NCBI GenBank assembly: GCA_021496925.1
Contig: CP053915.1
Coordinates: 1,736,001 to 1,800,000 of the forward strand
DNA from: Acidovorax sp. YS12
GTDB lineage: Bacteria; Pseudomonadota; Gammaproteobacteria; Burkholderiales; Burkholderiaceae_C
Direction of reading: 5' to 3'
DNA length: 64,000 nucleotides
The position numbers and the translations under genes were made by a program. Positions 25,733 to 35,251 of the stretch are shown here, piece after piece. The notes beneath the pieces were generated by a model. The model did no database searches and was not told the origin of the DNA. It saw only the letters and a list, made by a program, of their open reading frames with translations. Every line of letters starts with the position of its first letter. Position 1 is the stretch's first letter.

Positions 25733-25744
25733 ATTCGTTGCCTA

Positions 25745-26399
25745 GAGCGTGTTATGAACTTTGTTCCGTGAGCGTGAAGCCAAGGGTAGAGTCTGCGGAT
25801 GCCCCGCAAGCCCTACCCGACGGACGTCAGCGATGAAGAATGGAACTTCGCTGCGCCCTACCTGACCCTGATGGACCAGCACGCTCCCCAGCGCGAGCAT
25901 GATCTGCGCGAGGTCTTCAATGCTTTGCGTTGGCTGGTTCGCGCAGGAGCACCTTGGCGGATGCTGCCCAATGATCTGCCGCCCCGGGAAGCGGTCTACC
26001 AGCAGAGTCGGCGCTGGCTGGATGCGGGCTGTTTCGAGGCGATGGTGTCGGACCTGCGCTCCATCATTCGGGTGGCGCAGGGACGCCAGGGCCAGCCCAG
26101 TGCCATGGTGATGGATGGGCGCACATTGCAGTCGAGCTGCGAGAGCGGTCCACGCGCAGGCTACGACGGCTACAAACGCAAGCGTGGCAGCAAGGTCCAT
26201 ATGGCTGTGGACACCCTGGGCCACTTGTTGGCGGTGCATGTCACGCCGGCAGACGAACAGGAGCGCACGCAGGTGCAGCTCCTGTGCAAAGACGTGCAGC
26301 AGACCACGGGCCACACGGTGCAGTTGGCTTGGGCTGACCAAGGCTACACGGGTGATGCTGCATCCAAGGCGGCGCAGGACAATGGGATTGATCTGCAGA
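25745..26399 (+). mobile_element. IS5-family element, 3'-truncated
   Basis: Left end GAGCGTGTTATGAACTTTG at 25745, then a transposase frame from 25799 that stops resembling transposase at ~26399, where a 35-bp IS3-type end begins. No right inverted repeat. It is a different element from the complete IS5 copy at 18773-19619. Confidence 0.8.
25799..26399 (+). pseudogene. IS5-family transposase, C-terminally truncated
   Basis: About 200 codons: MPRKPYPTDVSDEEW, LREVFNALRWLVRAGAPWRM (DUF4096), then VMDGRTLQSSCESG and GYDGYKRKRGSKVHMAVDTL, and WADQGYTGDAASKAAQ. The last catalytic block (WVVERSF-type) is missing. The frame stays open into host DNA as far as 27469, but that stretch is unrelated and its end coincides with the hypothetical gene at 27113. 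Confidence 0.86.
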
Positions 26400-26434
26400 T
26401 ACCCGTCCACCGAAGTGGGTCAACTCCAACTCCA
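26400..26434 (-). repeat. Right outer IS3-type end of the composite insertion
   Basis: 35 bp matching the inverse of the left outer end at 18244-18278 with three differences. It is followed by CTG (26435-26437), the copy of the target duplication. Its outer 15 bp are translated as the C-terminus (WSWS-stop) of the ABC ATPase. Confidence 0.8.
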
Positions 26435-27055
26435 CTGCGGCAGATCGGCCACCGCATCCCAGGGCACGCCGGGCAGGGCCTCGTAATGCGCCACCAGCAC
26501 CAGCCGCCCGGGCGCGCCCGCGCACTGCGCCAGCGCGTGCTGCAGGTACTGGATGGACGGCCTGTCCAGCGCGGCGATGGGTTCGTCGATGAGCGTCAGC
26601 GGCGCGCCGCTGGCCAGGGCGGCGGCCATGAAGATCTTGCGCTGGGTGCCGCTGGACAGGGCGTGGAACGGCTTTTCAAGGTGCTGCGCCAGGCTCCAGC
26701 CCTGCACGTGCGCCCGCAGCGCGGCATCGCTCCACTGCGGGTAGTGCGCGGGCAGGCCGTGCAGCCACTGCGCCGGGGTCTGACCCTCGTGCGCGGGCAG
26801 GCCGGGCAGGCGCGGGTCGATCCAGAACACCTGGCGGCGGTAGGCCTCGGGCTGCGCCGCGGCGTCCACGCCCTGCAGCACCAGCCGCCCCCGTGCGGGC
26901 GCGAGCTGCCCGGCCAGCAGGCGCAGCAGCGTGGTCTTGCCCGCGCCGTCGCCGCCGCGCACCAGCGCCACGCCGGGGCCCCAGGCATGCGACCAGGGCG
27001 CCCACGGCGGGCAGCCCGGGTGGGCGAAGGCAAGGTCGTGCATCTGCAGCAGCAT
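26420..27055 (-). CDS. ABC transporter ATP-binding protein, C-terminus altered by the insertion
   Basis: 211 aa cytoplasmic ATPase. Walker A GGDGAGKTTLLRLLAG, Q-loop region, signature LSSGTQRK, Walker B LTLIDEP and a switch histidine in LVAHYE. The compact size and layout resemble CcmA-like single ATPases; no permease gene adjoins it, so the substrate is unknown. The start is ATG 27055; 27043 is an alternative. The last four residues (WSWS) and the stop come from the inserted IS3 end. The original protein ended ADLPQ-stop, with its TGA now at 18238-18240. The loss is so slight that the protein may still work. Confidence 0.86.
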   Translation of the reverse strand: MLLQMHDLAFAHPGCPPWAPWSHAWGPGVALVRGGDGAGKTTLLRLLAGQLAPARGRLVLQGVDAAAQPEAYRRQVFWIDPRLPGLPAHEGQTPAQWLHGLPAHYPQWSDAALRAHVQGWSLAQHLEKPFHALSSGTQRKIFMAAALASGAPLTLIDEPIAALDRPSIQYLQHALAQCAGAPGRLVLVAHYEALPGVPWDAVADLPQWSWS

Positions 27056-27112
27056 TGGCGGTGGTCTCGGAAAAGCGGTGCGCCGAGTGTAGATGCCGGA
27101 CAATGCCGCGCC

Positions 27113-27469
27113 ATGGCCCTGGACTACCTCGATTTCGACTACAGCGAAGACTTTGACGACAACGGCACCTGGGACGCCATGGCCGCCGTGCGGCCCGAGC
27201 GCCTGCCCGCGCTGCGCGCCGAGCTGGCGCAACTGCTGGCCTGGGCGCACGCGGCGTTCGCGGGCCGCCAGGGGCCGTGCGAGGACGGCGGCGACTGGGA
27301 TTACGACCTGCAGGCGCAGGATGCGGCAGGCCGCCCGCTGCGCGCGTGCTACGGCGCGGGCGTGCTCGACCTGGAAGGCGCGCCCGGCGGCGGGCTGACC
27401 ACGGTGACGCTCACGCTCAGCGGCTCGCCCGCGTTCGGCGCGGCGCTGCGCGAGCGCTGGGGGGTATGA
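27113..27469 (+). CDS. Hypothetical acidic protein
   Basis: 118 aa, starting MALDYLDFDYSEDFDDNGTW. The N-terminus is acidic and aromatic, the middle has WDYDLQAQDAAGRPL, and there is no signal peptide, membrane segment or family motif I can name. Codon use is like neighbouring core genes. It is divergent from the ABC ATPase (57 bp) and convergent with dut (6 bp). The start is taken at the ATG just after the short divergent gap. Function unknown. Confidence 0.7.
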   Translation: MALDYLDFDYSEDFDDNGTWDAMAAVRPERLPALRAELAQLLAWAHAAFAGRQGPCEDGGDWDYDLQAQDAAGRPLRACYGAGVLDLEGAPGGGLTTVTLTLSGSPAFGAALRERWGV

Positions 27470-27475
27470 GATCCC

Positions 27476-27922
27476 CTAGTGCTTGCCTGTGGAGCCGTAG
27501 CCGCCCTCGCCGCGTTCGCTGGCAGGAAACTCGCTGACCACGTTGAACTGCGCCTGCACCACCGGCACGATGACCAGTTGCGCCAGCCGCTCCATGGGCT
27601 GGAGCGTGAAGGCCGTGTCGCTGCGGTTCCAGGCGCTCACCATGAGCTGGCCCTGGTAGTCGCTGTCGATCAGCCCCACCAGGTTGCCCAGCACGATGCC
27701 GTGCTTGTGGCCCAGGCCCGAGCGCGGCAGGATCAGCGCGGCGTAGCCGGGGTCTTTCAAATAGATGGCGATGCCCGTGGGCACGAGCTGCCAGGCGTTG
27801 GGCGCGAGCGTGAGCGGCGCATCGAGGCAGGCGCGCAGGTCGAGCCCGGCGCTGCCGGGCGTGGCGTAGGCGGGGAGCTGGTCCGCCATGCGCGGGTCGA
27901 GGATTTTGACGTCGATTTTCAT
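27476..27922 (-). CDS. dut: dUTP diphosphatase
   Basis: 148 aa, homotrimeric dUTPase that hydrolyses dUTP to dUMP and PPi, keeping uracil out of DNA and feeding dTMP synthesis. All five motifs are visible: AGLDLRACL, PRSGLGHKHGI, NLVGLIDSDYQGQL, RLAQLVIVPV and the C-terminal arm RGEGGYGSTGKH. The start overlaps the coaBC stop by 4 bp (ATGA), so the two are translationally coupled, an arrangement common in proteobacteria. Confidence 0.97.
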   Translation of the reverse strand: MKIDVKILDPRMADQLPAYATPGSAGLDLRACLDAPLTLAPNAWQLVPTGIAIYLKDPGYAALILPRSGLGHKHGIVLGNLVGLIDSDYQGQLMVSAWNRSDTAFTLQPMERLAQLVIVPVVQAQFNVVSEFPASERGEGGYGSTGKH

Positions 27923-29139
27923 TTCTTGGTGTCCAGCCGCCGGGCGATTTCGGCAACGAGCTGGCGGCCCAGCGCGGCCTTGCTCGCGCGCGGCAGCTCG
28001 CGGTGGCCGTGTTCGTCGATGAGCAGCAGCGCGTTGTCGTCCTGGCCGAAGGTGGCGGGGCCGATGTTGCCCACCAGCAGCGGCACGCCCTTGCGCGCGC
28101 GCTTGGCGCTGGCGTGCGCCAGCAGGTTCTCGCTCTCTGCCGCGAAGCCGACGCAGTAGAGCTGGCCCGCGCGGGCGCGCTCCGATTGGGCCACGGTGGC
28201 GAGGATGTCGGGGTTCTCCACGAAGGCAAGCTGGGGCATCTGGCCGCTGCCGTCCTTCTTGATCTTGTGCACGGCGCTGCTGGCCGGGCGCCAGTCGGCC
28301 ACGGCCGCCGTCGCTATGAAAATGGTAGCTTTCTGCGCTTGGCTGGCAACGGCTTCAAGCATGTCTTGTGCCGATTGCACGTCGATGCGGCGCACGCCGC
28401 GCGGCGTGGGCAGGTGCACCGGGCCGGCCACCAGGGTCACGTCGGCGCCCGCCTCGTGCGCGGCGCGGGCGATGGCAAAACCCATCTTGCCGCTGGAGAG
28501 GTTGGTGATGCCACGCACCGGGTCGATGGCCTCGAACGTGGGCCCGGCCGTGACCAGCACGCGCTGGCCCGCGAGGTGCTTGGGCGCGAAGAAGGCGGTC
28601 AGTTCGTCGAGCAGCTCCGGCGGCTCCAGCATGCGGCCGTCGCCAGTTTCGCCGCAGGCCTGCGCGCCGTGGCCCACGCCGAGCACGGTGGCGCCGTCCT
28701 GCGCCGCCTGGGCCAGGTTGCGCCGGGTGGCCGGGTGCGCCCACATCTCGCGGTTCATGGCCGGGGCGATGAGCAGCGGCACGCGCTCCACCGGCCGCGC
28801 CAGGCACAGCAGCGAGAGCAGTTCGTCGGCGCGCCCCTGCACCAGGCGCGCGACGAAGTCGGCGCTGCACGGCGCGATGAGGATCGCATCGGCCTCGCGG
28901 CTCAGGTTGATGTGGGGCATGTTGTTGGGCTCGCGCGCGTCCCACTGCGAGCCGTAGACCGGCCGCCCCGACAGGGCCTGCATGGTCACGGGCGTGATGA
29001 ACTGGGCGGCGGCCTCGGTCATCACCACCTGCACGCTGGCGCCGGCCTTGACGAGCAGCCGCGCCAATTCGGCGCTCTTGTAGCAGGCCACGCCGCCGCT
29101 CAGGCCCAGGACGATGTGTTTGCCTTGCAGTTCATTCAT
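27919..29139 (-). CDS. coaBC: Bifunctional phosphopantothenoylcysteine synthetase/decarboxylase CoaBC
   Basis: 406 aa. The N-terminal CoaC flavoprotein half (GLSGGVACYKSAELARLLVK, the PAMN substrate motif as APAMNREMW) decarboxylates phosphopantothenoylcysteine. The C-terminal CoaB half (VTAGPTFEAIDPVRGITNLS, SSGKMGFAIA, ATAAVADWRP) couples cysteine to phosphopantothenate. The result is 4'-phosphopantetheine for CoA. The ATG at 29139 is chosen because the flavoprotein fold starts directly after it. DNA near 28314-28350 (encoding SQAQKATIF) resembles a degenerate copy of the intergenic palindrome. Operon with dut. Confidence 0.96.
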   Translation of the reverse strand: MNELQGKHIVLGLSGGVACYKSAELARLLVKAGASVQVVMTEAAAQFITPVTMQALSGRPVYGSQWDAREPNNMPHINLSREADAILIAPCSADFVARLVQGRADELLSLLCLARPVERVPLLIAPAMNREMWAHPATRRNLAQAAQDGATVLGVGHGAQACGETGDGRMLEPPELLDELTAFFAPKHLAGQRVLVTAGPTFEAIDPVRGITNLSSGKMGFAIARAAHEAGADVTLVAGPVHLPTPRGVRRIDVQSAQDMLEAVASQAQKATIFIATAAVADWRPASSAVHKIKKDGSGQMPQLAFVENPDILATVAQSERARAGQLYCVGFAAESENLLAHASAKRARKGVPLLVGNIGPATFGQDDNALLLIDEHGHRELPRASKAALGRQLVAEIARRLDTKK

Positions 29140-29211
29140 GGTCGCGCAATTTAGCAGACGCCGCGCGGGGCCAAGCCCGCCACCGGCATGGGCCATGCCC
29201 GGGGCGGACTT

Positions 29212-29217
29212 TATAAT
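29212..29217 (+). promoter_or_regulatory. Likely -10 element of pyrG
   Basis: A perfect TATAAT 27 bp before the pyrG start codon, in an otherwise GC-rich stretch. No good -35 hexamer is visible at 16-18 bp. Confidence 0.45.
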
Positions 29218-29243
29218 CGCAATTTCCCACCACCATCAAAGAC

Positions 29244-30893
29244 ATGACCAAATTCGTCTTCGTCACCGGCGGTGTGGTGTCTTCCCTGGGCAAGGGAATC
29301 GCCTCAGCCTCCCTTGCCGCGATCCTCGAATCGCGGGGTCTCAAAGTCACCCTCATCAAGCTCGACCCGTACATCAACGTGGACCCGGGCACCATGTCTC
29401 CGTTCCAGCATGGTGAGGTCTTCGTGACCGACGACGGCGCCGAAACCGACCTCGACCTGGGCCACTACGAGCGCTTCATCGAAACGCGCATGAAGCAGGC
29501 CAACAACTTCACCACCGGCCGCATCTACCAGAGCGTGCTGGAAAAAGAGCGCCGTGGCGACTACCTGGGCAAGACCGTGCAGGTCATTCCCCACGTCACC
29601 AACGAAATCCAGGAATTCGTGCGCCGCGGCGCCGGCATCGGCACGCCCGACGCGGTGGACGTGGCCATCTGCGAAGTCGGCGGCACCGTGGGCGACATCG
29701 AGTCGCTGCCGTTCCTCGAGGCCGTGCGCCAGATGAGCCTGCGCCTGGGCCCGAACAACGCCGCCTTCGTGCACCTGACCTACCTGCCGTACATCGCCAC
29801 GGCGGGCGAGCTCAAGACCAAGCCGACGCAGCACACCGTCCAGAAGCTGCGCGAGATCGGCATCCAGCCCGATGCGCTGCTGTGCCGCGCCCAGCACCAG
29901 GTGCCCGACGAGGAGAAGGAAAAGATCTCCCTGTTCACCAACGTGCCCGAGTGGGGCGTGATCTCCATGTGGGACGTGGACACCATCTACAAGGTGCCGC
30001 GCATGCTGCACGAGCAGGGCCTGGACGGCCTGATCTGCGACAAGCTGCGCCTGAACACGCCGCCCACCAACCTCAAGCGCTGGGACGCGCTGGTGCACGA
30101 GACCGAGCACCCGCAGGGTGAAGTCAGGATCGCCATGGTGGGCAAGTACGTCGAGCTGTCCGACGCCTACAAGTCGGTCAACGAGGCGCTCAAGCACGCC
30201 GGCATGCAGAGCCATGTGCGCGTGAAGATCGACCACGTCGATTCCGAGACCATCACCGACGCCAACGCGGCGCAGCAGCTGAACGCCTACGACGCCATCC
30301 TGGTGCCCGGCGGCTTCGGCTCGCGCGGCGTGGAGGGCAAGATCGCCACCGCGCGCTATGCGCGCGAGCACAAGGTGCCCTACCTGGGCATCTGCCTGGG
30401 CATGCAGGTGGCCACCATCGAATACGCGCGCCACGTGGCGGGCCTGGCCGGCGCCAACTCCACCGAGTTCGACCCGGCCACACCGCACCCGGTGATCGCG
30501 CTGATCACCGAGTGGAAGGACGCCGACGGCACCATCAAGACGCGCGACGCCAACTCCGACCTCGGCGGCACCATGCGCCTGGGCGCGCAGTCTTCCGACG
30601 TGCAGCCCGGCACGCTGGCGCACGCCATCTACGGCGACGTGGTGACCGAGCGCCACCGCCACCGCTACGAGGCCAACACCCAGTACCTGGACCAGTTGCG
30701 CGGCGCCGGCCTGGTGATCTCGGCGCTGACGCAGCGCGAGCAGCTCACCGAGATCGTCGAGCTGCCGCAGGCCGCGCACCCCTGGTACATCGGCGTGCAG
30801 TTCCACCCCGAGTTCAAATCCACGCCCTGGAACGGCCACCCGCTGTTCAACGCCTTCGTCAAGGCGGCCATCGCGCACCAGAAAAAGGCCTGA
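29244..30893 (+). CDS. pyrG: CTP synthase
   Basis: 549 aa, converts UTP to CTP with glutamine as nitrogen donor. The N-terminal synthetase domain has VTGGVVSSLGKGIASASLAA and DPYINVDPGTMSPFQHGEVF. The C-terminal class-I glutamine amidotransferase domain has the nucleophile cysteine in GICLGMQ and the His/Glu pair in FHPEFKS. Full family length. It heads the pyrG-kdsA-eno-ftsB cluster, 4 bp from kdsA. Confidence 0.98.
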   Translation: MTKFVFVTGGVVSSLGKGIASASLAAILESRGLKVTLIKLDPYINVDPGTMSPFQHGEVFVTDDGAETDLDLGHYERFIETRMKQANNFTTGRIYQSVLEKERRGDYLGKTVQVIPHVTNEIQEFVRRGAGIGTPDAVDVAICEVGGTVGDIESLPFLEAVRQMSLRLGPNNAAFVHLTYLPYIATAGELKTKPTQHTVQKLREIGIQPDALLCRAQHQVPDEEKEKISLFTNVPEWGVISMWDVDTIYKVPRMLHEQGLDGLICDKLRLNTPPTNLKRWDALVHETEHPQGEVRIAMVGKYVELSDAYKSVNEALKHAGMQSHVRVKIDHVDSETITDANAAQQLNAYDAILVPGGFGSRGVEGKIATARYAREHKVPYLGICLGMQVATIEYARHVAGLAGANSTEFDPATPHPVIALITEWKDADGTIKTRDANSDLGGTMRLGAQSSDVQPGTLAHAIYGDVVTERHRHRYEANTQYLDQLRGAGLVISALTQREQLTEIVELPQAAHPWYIGVQFHPEFKSTPWNGHPLFNAFVKAAIAHQKKA

Positions 30894-30897
30894 CCCC

Positions 30898-31755
30898 ATG
30901 AAACTCTGCGGCTTCGACATCGGGCTCGACCGGCCCTTCTTCCTCATCGCCGGCCCGTGCGTGGTGGAAAGTGAACAGTTGCAGATGGACGTGGCGGGCC
31001 AGCTCAAGGAGATCACCGCCTCCCTGGGCATTCCGTTCATCTTCAAGAGCAGCTACGACAAGGCCAACCGCTCCAGCGGCGCGAGCTTTCGCGGCCCCGG
31101 CATGGACAAGGGCCTGGAGATCCTGGCCAAGGTGAAGCGGGAACTGCAGGTGCCCCTGCTCACCGACGTGCACACCGAGGCCGAGATTCCCGCCGTGGCC
31201 GCCGTGGTGGACGTGCTGCAGACCCCCGCCTTCCTGTGCCGCCAGACCGACTTCATCCACGCCGTGGCGCAGTCGGGCAAGCCGGTGAACATCAAGAAGG
31301 GCCAGTTCCTGGCCCCGCACGACATGAAGAACGTCATCGAAAAGGCCCGCGCCGCCGCGCGCGAGAAGGGCCTGCCGGAAGACAACTTCATGGCCTGCGA
31401 GCGCGGCGCCAGCTTCGGCTACAACAACCTGGTGAGCGACATGCGCAGCCTCGCCATCCTGCGCGAGACCGGCGCGCCGGTGGTGTTCGACGCCACGCAC
31501 AGCGTGCAGTTGCCGGGCGGCCAGGGCACCAGCAGCGGCGGCATGCGCGAGATGGTGCCCGTGCTCTCGCGCGCCGCCGTGGCCGTGGGCGTGGCGGGCC
31601 TGTTCATGGAAACCCACCCGGATCCGTGCAACGCGCTCTCCGACGGGCCGAACGCCGTGCCGCTCAAGCACATGCGCGCGCTGCTCGAAACGCTGCTGCA
31701 GCTCGACGCCATCACCAAGCGAAACGGTTTCCTCGAAGACCGTTTCGACGCCTGA
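30898..31755 (+). CDS. kdsA: 3-deoxy-8-phosphooctulonate synthase (KDO-8-P synthase)
   Basis: 285 aa, condenses PEP with arabinose-5-phosphate to make KDO-8-phosphate for the LPS inner core. Motifs: IAGPCVVESEQ, FKSSYDKANRSS, GPGMDKGLEIL, CRQTDFIHAVAQ, NIKKGQFLAPHDM and FDATHSVQLPGGQG. AAGG lies before the ATG. Cotranscribed with pyrG by position; the next gene, eno, is separated by a palindromic repeat. Confidence 0.97.
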   Translation: MKLCGFDIGLDRPFFLIAGPCVVESEQLQMDVAGQLKEITASLGIPFIFKSSYDKANRSSGASFRGPGMDKGLEILAKVKRELQVPLLTDVHTEAEIPAVAAVVDVLQTPAFLCRQTDFIHAVAQSGKPVNIKKGQFLAPHDMKNVIEKARAAAREKGLPEDNFMACERGASFGYNNLVSDMRSLAILRETGAPVVFDATHSVQLPGGQGTSSGGMREMVPVLSRAAVAVGVAGLFMETHPDPCNALSDGPNAVPLKHMRALLETLLQLDAITKRNGFLEDRFDA

Positions 31756-31767
31756 ATGCTTGCATTT

Positions 31768-31820
31768 CGATAGCTGCCAGCGCTTGCCAGACAAGGGCTG
31801 GAGCCCGATTTGACTGCAAA
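31768..31820 (+). repeat. Palindromic repeat, copy 7
   Basis: GATAGCTGCCAGCGCTTGCC, ACAAGGGCTGGAGCCCGATT. Sits in the kdsA-eno gap. Its hairpin could attenuate or stabilise the transcript, but it has no T-tract. Confidence 0.8.
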
Positions 31821-31849
31821 GAATCTGAAACCCGCATCAAAGGAAGACC

Positions 31850-33136
<1,287 letters not shown>

Positions 33137-33156
33137 ACGGCATTCGACCGACTGCC

Positions 33157-33447
33157 ATGGTGTCCCGCCTCGTTCCCCTGGTGCTGCTGGCCTTGTTGGT
33201 GGCCATCCACGCCCAGTTGTGGACCGGGCGGGGCAGCATCCACCATGTGCAGGACCTGCAGCACGCCATTGCCACCCAGCAGGCGGCCAACGCCAAGGCG
33301 CGGCAGGAAAACGAGCGCCTGACCTCCGAAGTGCAGGACCTCAAGGAAGGCCTGGACATGGTGGAGGAAAAGGCGCGCAGCGAGCTGGGCATGGTGAAGC
33401 AAGGGGAGGTGTATGTACACATCACCCCGGCAACGGCACAGCGCTGA
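33157..33447 (+). CDS. ftsB: Cell-division protein FtsB (DivIC family)
   Basis: 96 aa bitopic divisome protein. A short cytoplasmic start and one membrane helix (LVPLVLLALLVAIHAQLW) lead to a periplasmic coiled coil (residues ~30-75) and a conserved SELGMVKQGEVYVHI end. With FtsL it links FtsQ to FtsWI. It follows eno by 20 bp, a familiar neighbourhood, and is closed by a strong hairpin terminator. Confidence 0.93.
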   Translation: MVSRLVPLVLLALLVAIHAQLWTGRGSIHHVQDLQHAIATQQAANAKARQENERLTSEVQDLKEGLDMVEEKARSELGMVKQGEVYVHITPATAQR

Positions 33448-33460
33448 AATCTTGGACCTG

Positions 33461-33507
33461 AAATAGCTGCTGGCGCTTGCTGGACAAGCGCCAGCAGCTA
33501 TTTTTTT
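33461..33507 (+). terminator. Intrinsic terminator formed by palindromic repeat, copy 8
   Basis: Stem AAATAGCTGCTGGCGCTTG, loop CTGGA, stem CAAGCGCCAGCAGCTATTT, then a T-run and GAG. The stem is perfect over 19 bp and a T-tract follows on the plus strand, so this copy should end the eno-ftsB transcript. The complementary A-run gives it terminator character for the convergent carboxylase gene as well. Confidence 0.85.
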
Positions 33508-33520
33508 GAGAGCAACCCGC

Positions 33521-35251
33521 TCACTCCGGCAGCACCCGCGCCATGCACTGCCCGGCCTGCAGCACGCTGCCCGCCGCCACCAGGCACTCCAGCCGGCCCG
33601 CCCGGGGCGCGGCCACGGCGGTTTCCATCTTCATGGCCTCCAGCACCGCGATCACCTCGCCCGCCTGCACCCGCTCGCCACCGTGCCTGCGCCAGGCCAC
33701 CAGGCTGCCGGTCAGCGGGGCCAGCACCTCCCCCGGGGCCGGGGCGGCCACCGCCGGGGCGGCGGCAGGGGCTGCGCCGCCGTCCCGTGCCAGGCCCAGC
33801 CCCGCAGGCAGGCCCAGGCGCACGCGCTTGCCGTCGATCTCCACATAGGTGCGCAGCAGCGCCGCCGGCGCCTCGGCCCCGGGGCGCGCGGCGCTGTCGA
33901 AGCGGGTGGCCATCTCGGTCTCGATCCAGCGCGTGTGCACGCCGAAACCGGCTTGCGCGGTGAACGCCGGGTCATCCACCACGGCGCGGTGGAACGGCAG
34001 CACCGTGGCCACGCCCTCGATGGCGAACTCGCGCAGCGCGCGCCGCGCCCGCGCCAGCGCCTGCGCGCGCGTGGCGCCGGTGACGATGAGCTTGGCCATG
34101 AGCGAGTCGAAGCTGCCCGGGACGGTGGAGCCGCTGGCCACGCCCGTGTCCAGGCGCACGCCGGGGCCGCTGGGCGGCTCGAAGCGCGCGATGCGCCCCG
34201 GCGTGGGCAGGTAGCCCCGGCCCGGGTCTTCGGCGTTGATGCGGAACTCGATGCTGTGGCCGCGCACCGGTGGCGTCTCGGTGAACGACAGCGGCAGGCC
34301 GTCGGCCACGCGCAGTTGCTCCAGCACCAGGTCCACGCCGGTGGTTTCCTCCGTCACCGGGTGCTCTACCTGCAGGCGCGTGTTCACTTCCAGGAACGAG
34401 ATCTGCCCGCCACGGCCGAGCAGGAATTCCACCGTGCCGGCGCCGACGTAGCCCGCCGCCGCGCCAATGGCGCGCGCCGCCTGGTGGATCTGCGCGCGCT
34501 GCGCGTCGTCCAGGAACGGCGCCGGCGCCTCTTCCACCAGCTTCTGGTGGCGCCGCTGCAGCGAGCAGTCGCGCGTGCCCACCACCACCATGTGGCCGTG
34601 CTGGTCGGCCAGGATCTGCGCCTCGATGTGGCGCGGCCGGTCCAGGTACTGCTCCACGAAGCACGCGCCCCGGCCAAACGCCGCCGTGGCTTCGCGCACG
34701 GCGGATTCGTACAGCTCGGCCACCTCGTCCATCCGCCAGGCCACCTTGAGCCCACGCCCGCCGCCGCCCCACGCGGCCTTGATGGCCACGGGCAGGCCGT
34801 GCCGGCGGGCGAAGGCCCGCACCTCCTCGGCGCTCTGCACCGGCCCGGCCGTGCCCGCCACCAGCGGCGCGCCCGCCTGCAGCGCGATCCTGCGCGCGGC
34901 CACCTTGTCGCCCAGGGCCTCGATGGTCTCGGGGCGCGGCCCGATCCAGGCCAGCCCGGCGCCGATGACGGCGCGCGCGAAGTCGGCGCGCTCGGACAGG
35001 AAGCCATAGCCCGGGTGCACGGCGTCGGCGCCGCTGCGCCGCGCCACGTCCAGCAGCCTGGCGATGTCGAGGTAGGTCTCGGCCGGGCGCACGCCCTCCA
35101 GTGCCCAGGCCTCGTCGGCCGCGTGCACGTGCAGGGCATCGGCGTCGGGGTCGGCATAGACGGCGACGGAGCGCACGCCGTAGTCGCGGCAGGCGCGGGC
35201 GACACGGACAGCAACCTCGCCACGGTTGGCGATCAATACCTTGGCGATCAT
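33521..35251 (-). CDS. Biotin carboxylase with C-terminal biotin carrier domain
   Basis: 576 aa. The biotin carboxylase part (IANRGEVAVRVARACRDYG; ATP-grasp with AAWGGGGRGLKV; FLEVNTRLQVEHPVTEE) spans ~1-445. The biotinyl domain (~500-576) carries the lysine in LEAMKMETA. It carboxylates biotin using ATP and bicarbonate. No classical carboxyltransferase lies nearby. Instead the stop-proximal partner is a PxpB-PxpC fusion, overlapping by 4 bp, whose PxpC half belongs to the biotin-dependent carboxyltransferase-like family. The three genes may work together on 5-oxoproline or a related lactam or urea-like substrate (inference). Confidence 0.9.
   Translation of the reverse strand: MIAKVLIANRGEVAVRVARACRDYGVRSVAVYADPDADALHVHAADEAWALEGVRPAETYLDIARLLDVARRSGADAVHPGYGFLSERADFARAVIGAGLAWIGPRPETIEALGDKVAARRIALQAGAPLVAGTAGPVQSAEEVRAFARRHGLPVAIKAAWGGGGRGLKVAWRMDEVAELYESAVREATAAFGRGACFVEQYLDRPRHIEAQILADQHGHMVVVGTRDCSLQRRHQKLVEEAPAPFLDDAQRAQIHQAARAIGAAAGYVGAGTVEFLLGRGGQISFLEVNTRLQVEHPVTEETTGVDLVLEQLRVADGLPLSFTETPPVRGHSIEFRINAEDPGRGYLPTPGRIARFEPPSGPGVRLDTGVASGSTVPGSFDSLMAKLIVTGATRAQALARARRALREFAIEGVATVLPFHRAVVDDPAFTAQAGFGVHTRWIETEMATRFDSAARPGAEAPAALLRTYVEIDGKRVRLGLPAGLGLARDGGAAPAAAPAVAAPAPGEVLAPLTGSLVAWRRHGGERVQAGEVIAVLEAMKMETAVAAPRAGRLECLVAAGSVLQAGQCMARVLPE

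Larger units (their letters stand above)
18244..26434. mobile_element. 8.2-kb composite insertion bounded by IS3-type ends
   Basis: Both outer ends carry the same sequence in inverted orientation (TGGAGTTGGAGTTGACCC, ~35 bp with three mismatches), and CTG flanks both sides (18241-18243 and 26435-26437). Removing the segment and one CTG joins the ABC ATPase reading frame (...ADLPQ) to a TGA at 18238-18240, rebuilding a normal gene end. Inside are an IS3 element with nested IS3, IS256 and IS5 pieces (left), a porin/dehydrogenase/permease/TetR cargo, and a truncated IS5-family element (right). Parts of the cargo look AT-richer than the flanks. Confidence 0.82.

Noticed and set aside
26400..27469. 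Read-through of the IS5 transposase frame into a 556-aa protein
   Set aside because: Similarity to transposase stops at ~26399, the frame crosses an IS3 end and runs antisense to the ABC ATPase; its end is the separate gene 27113-27469.
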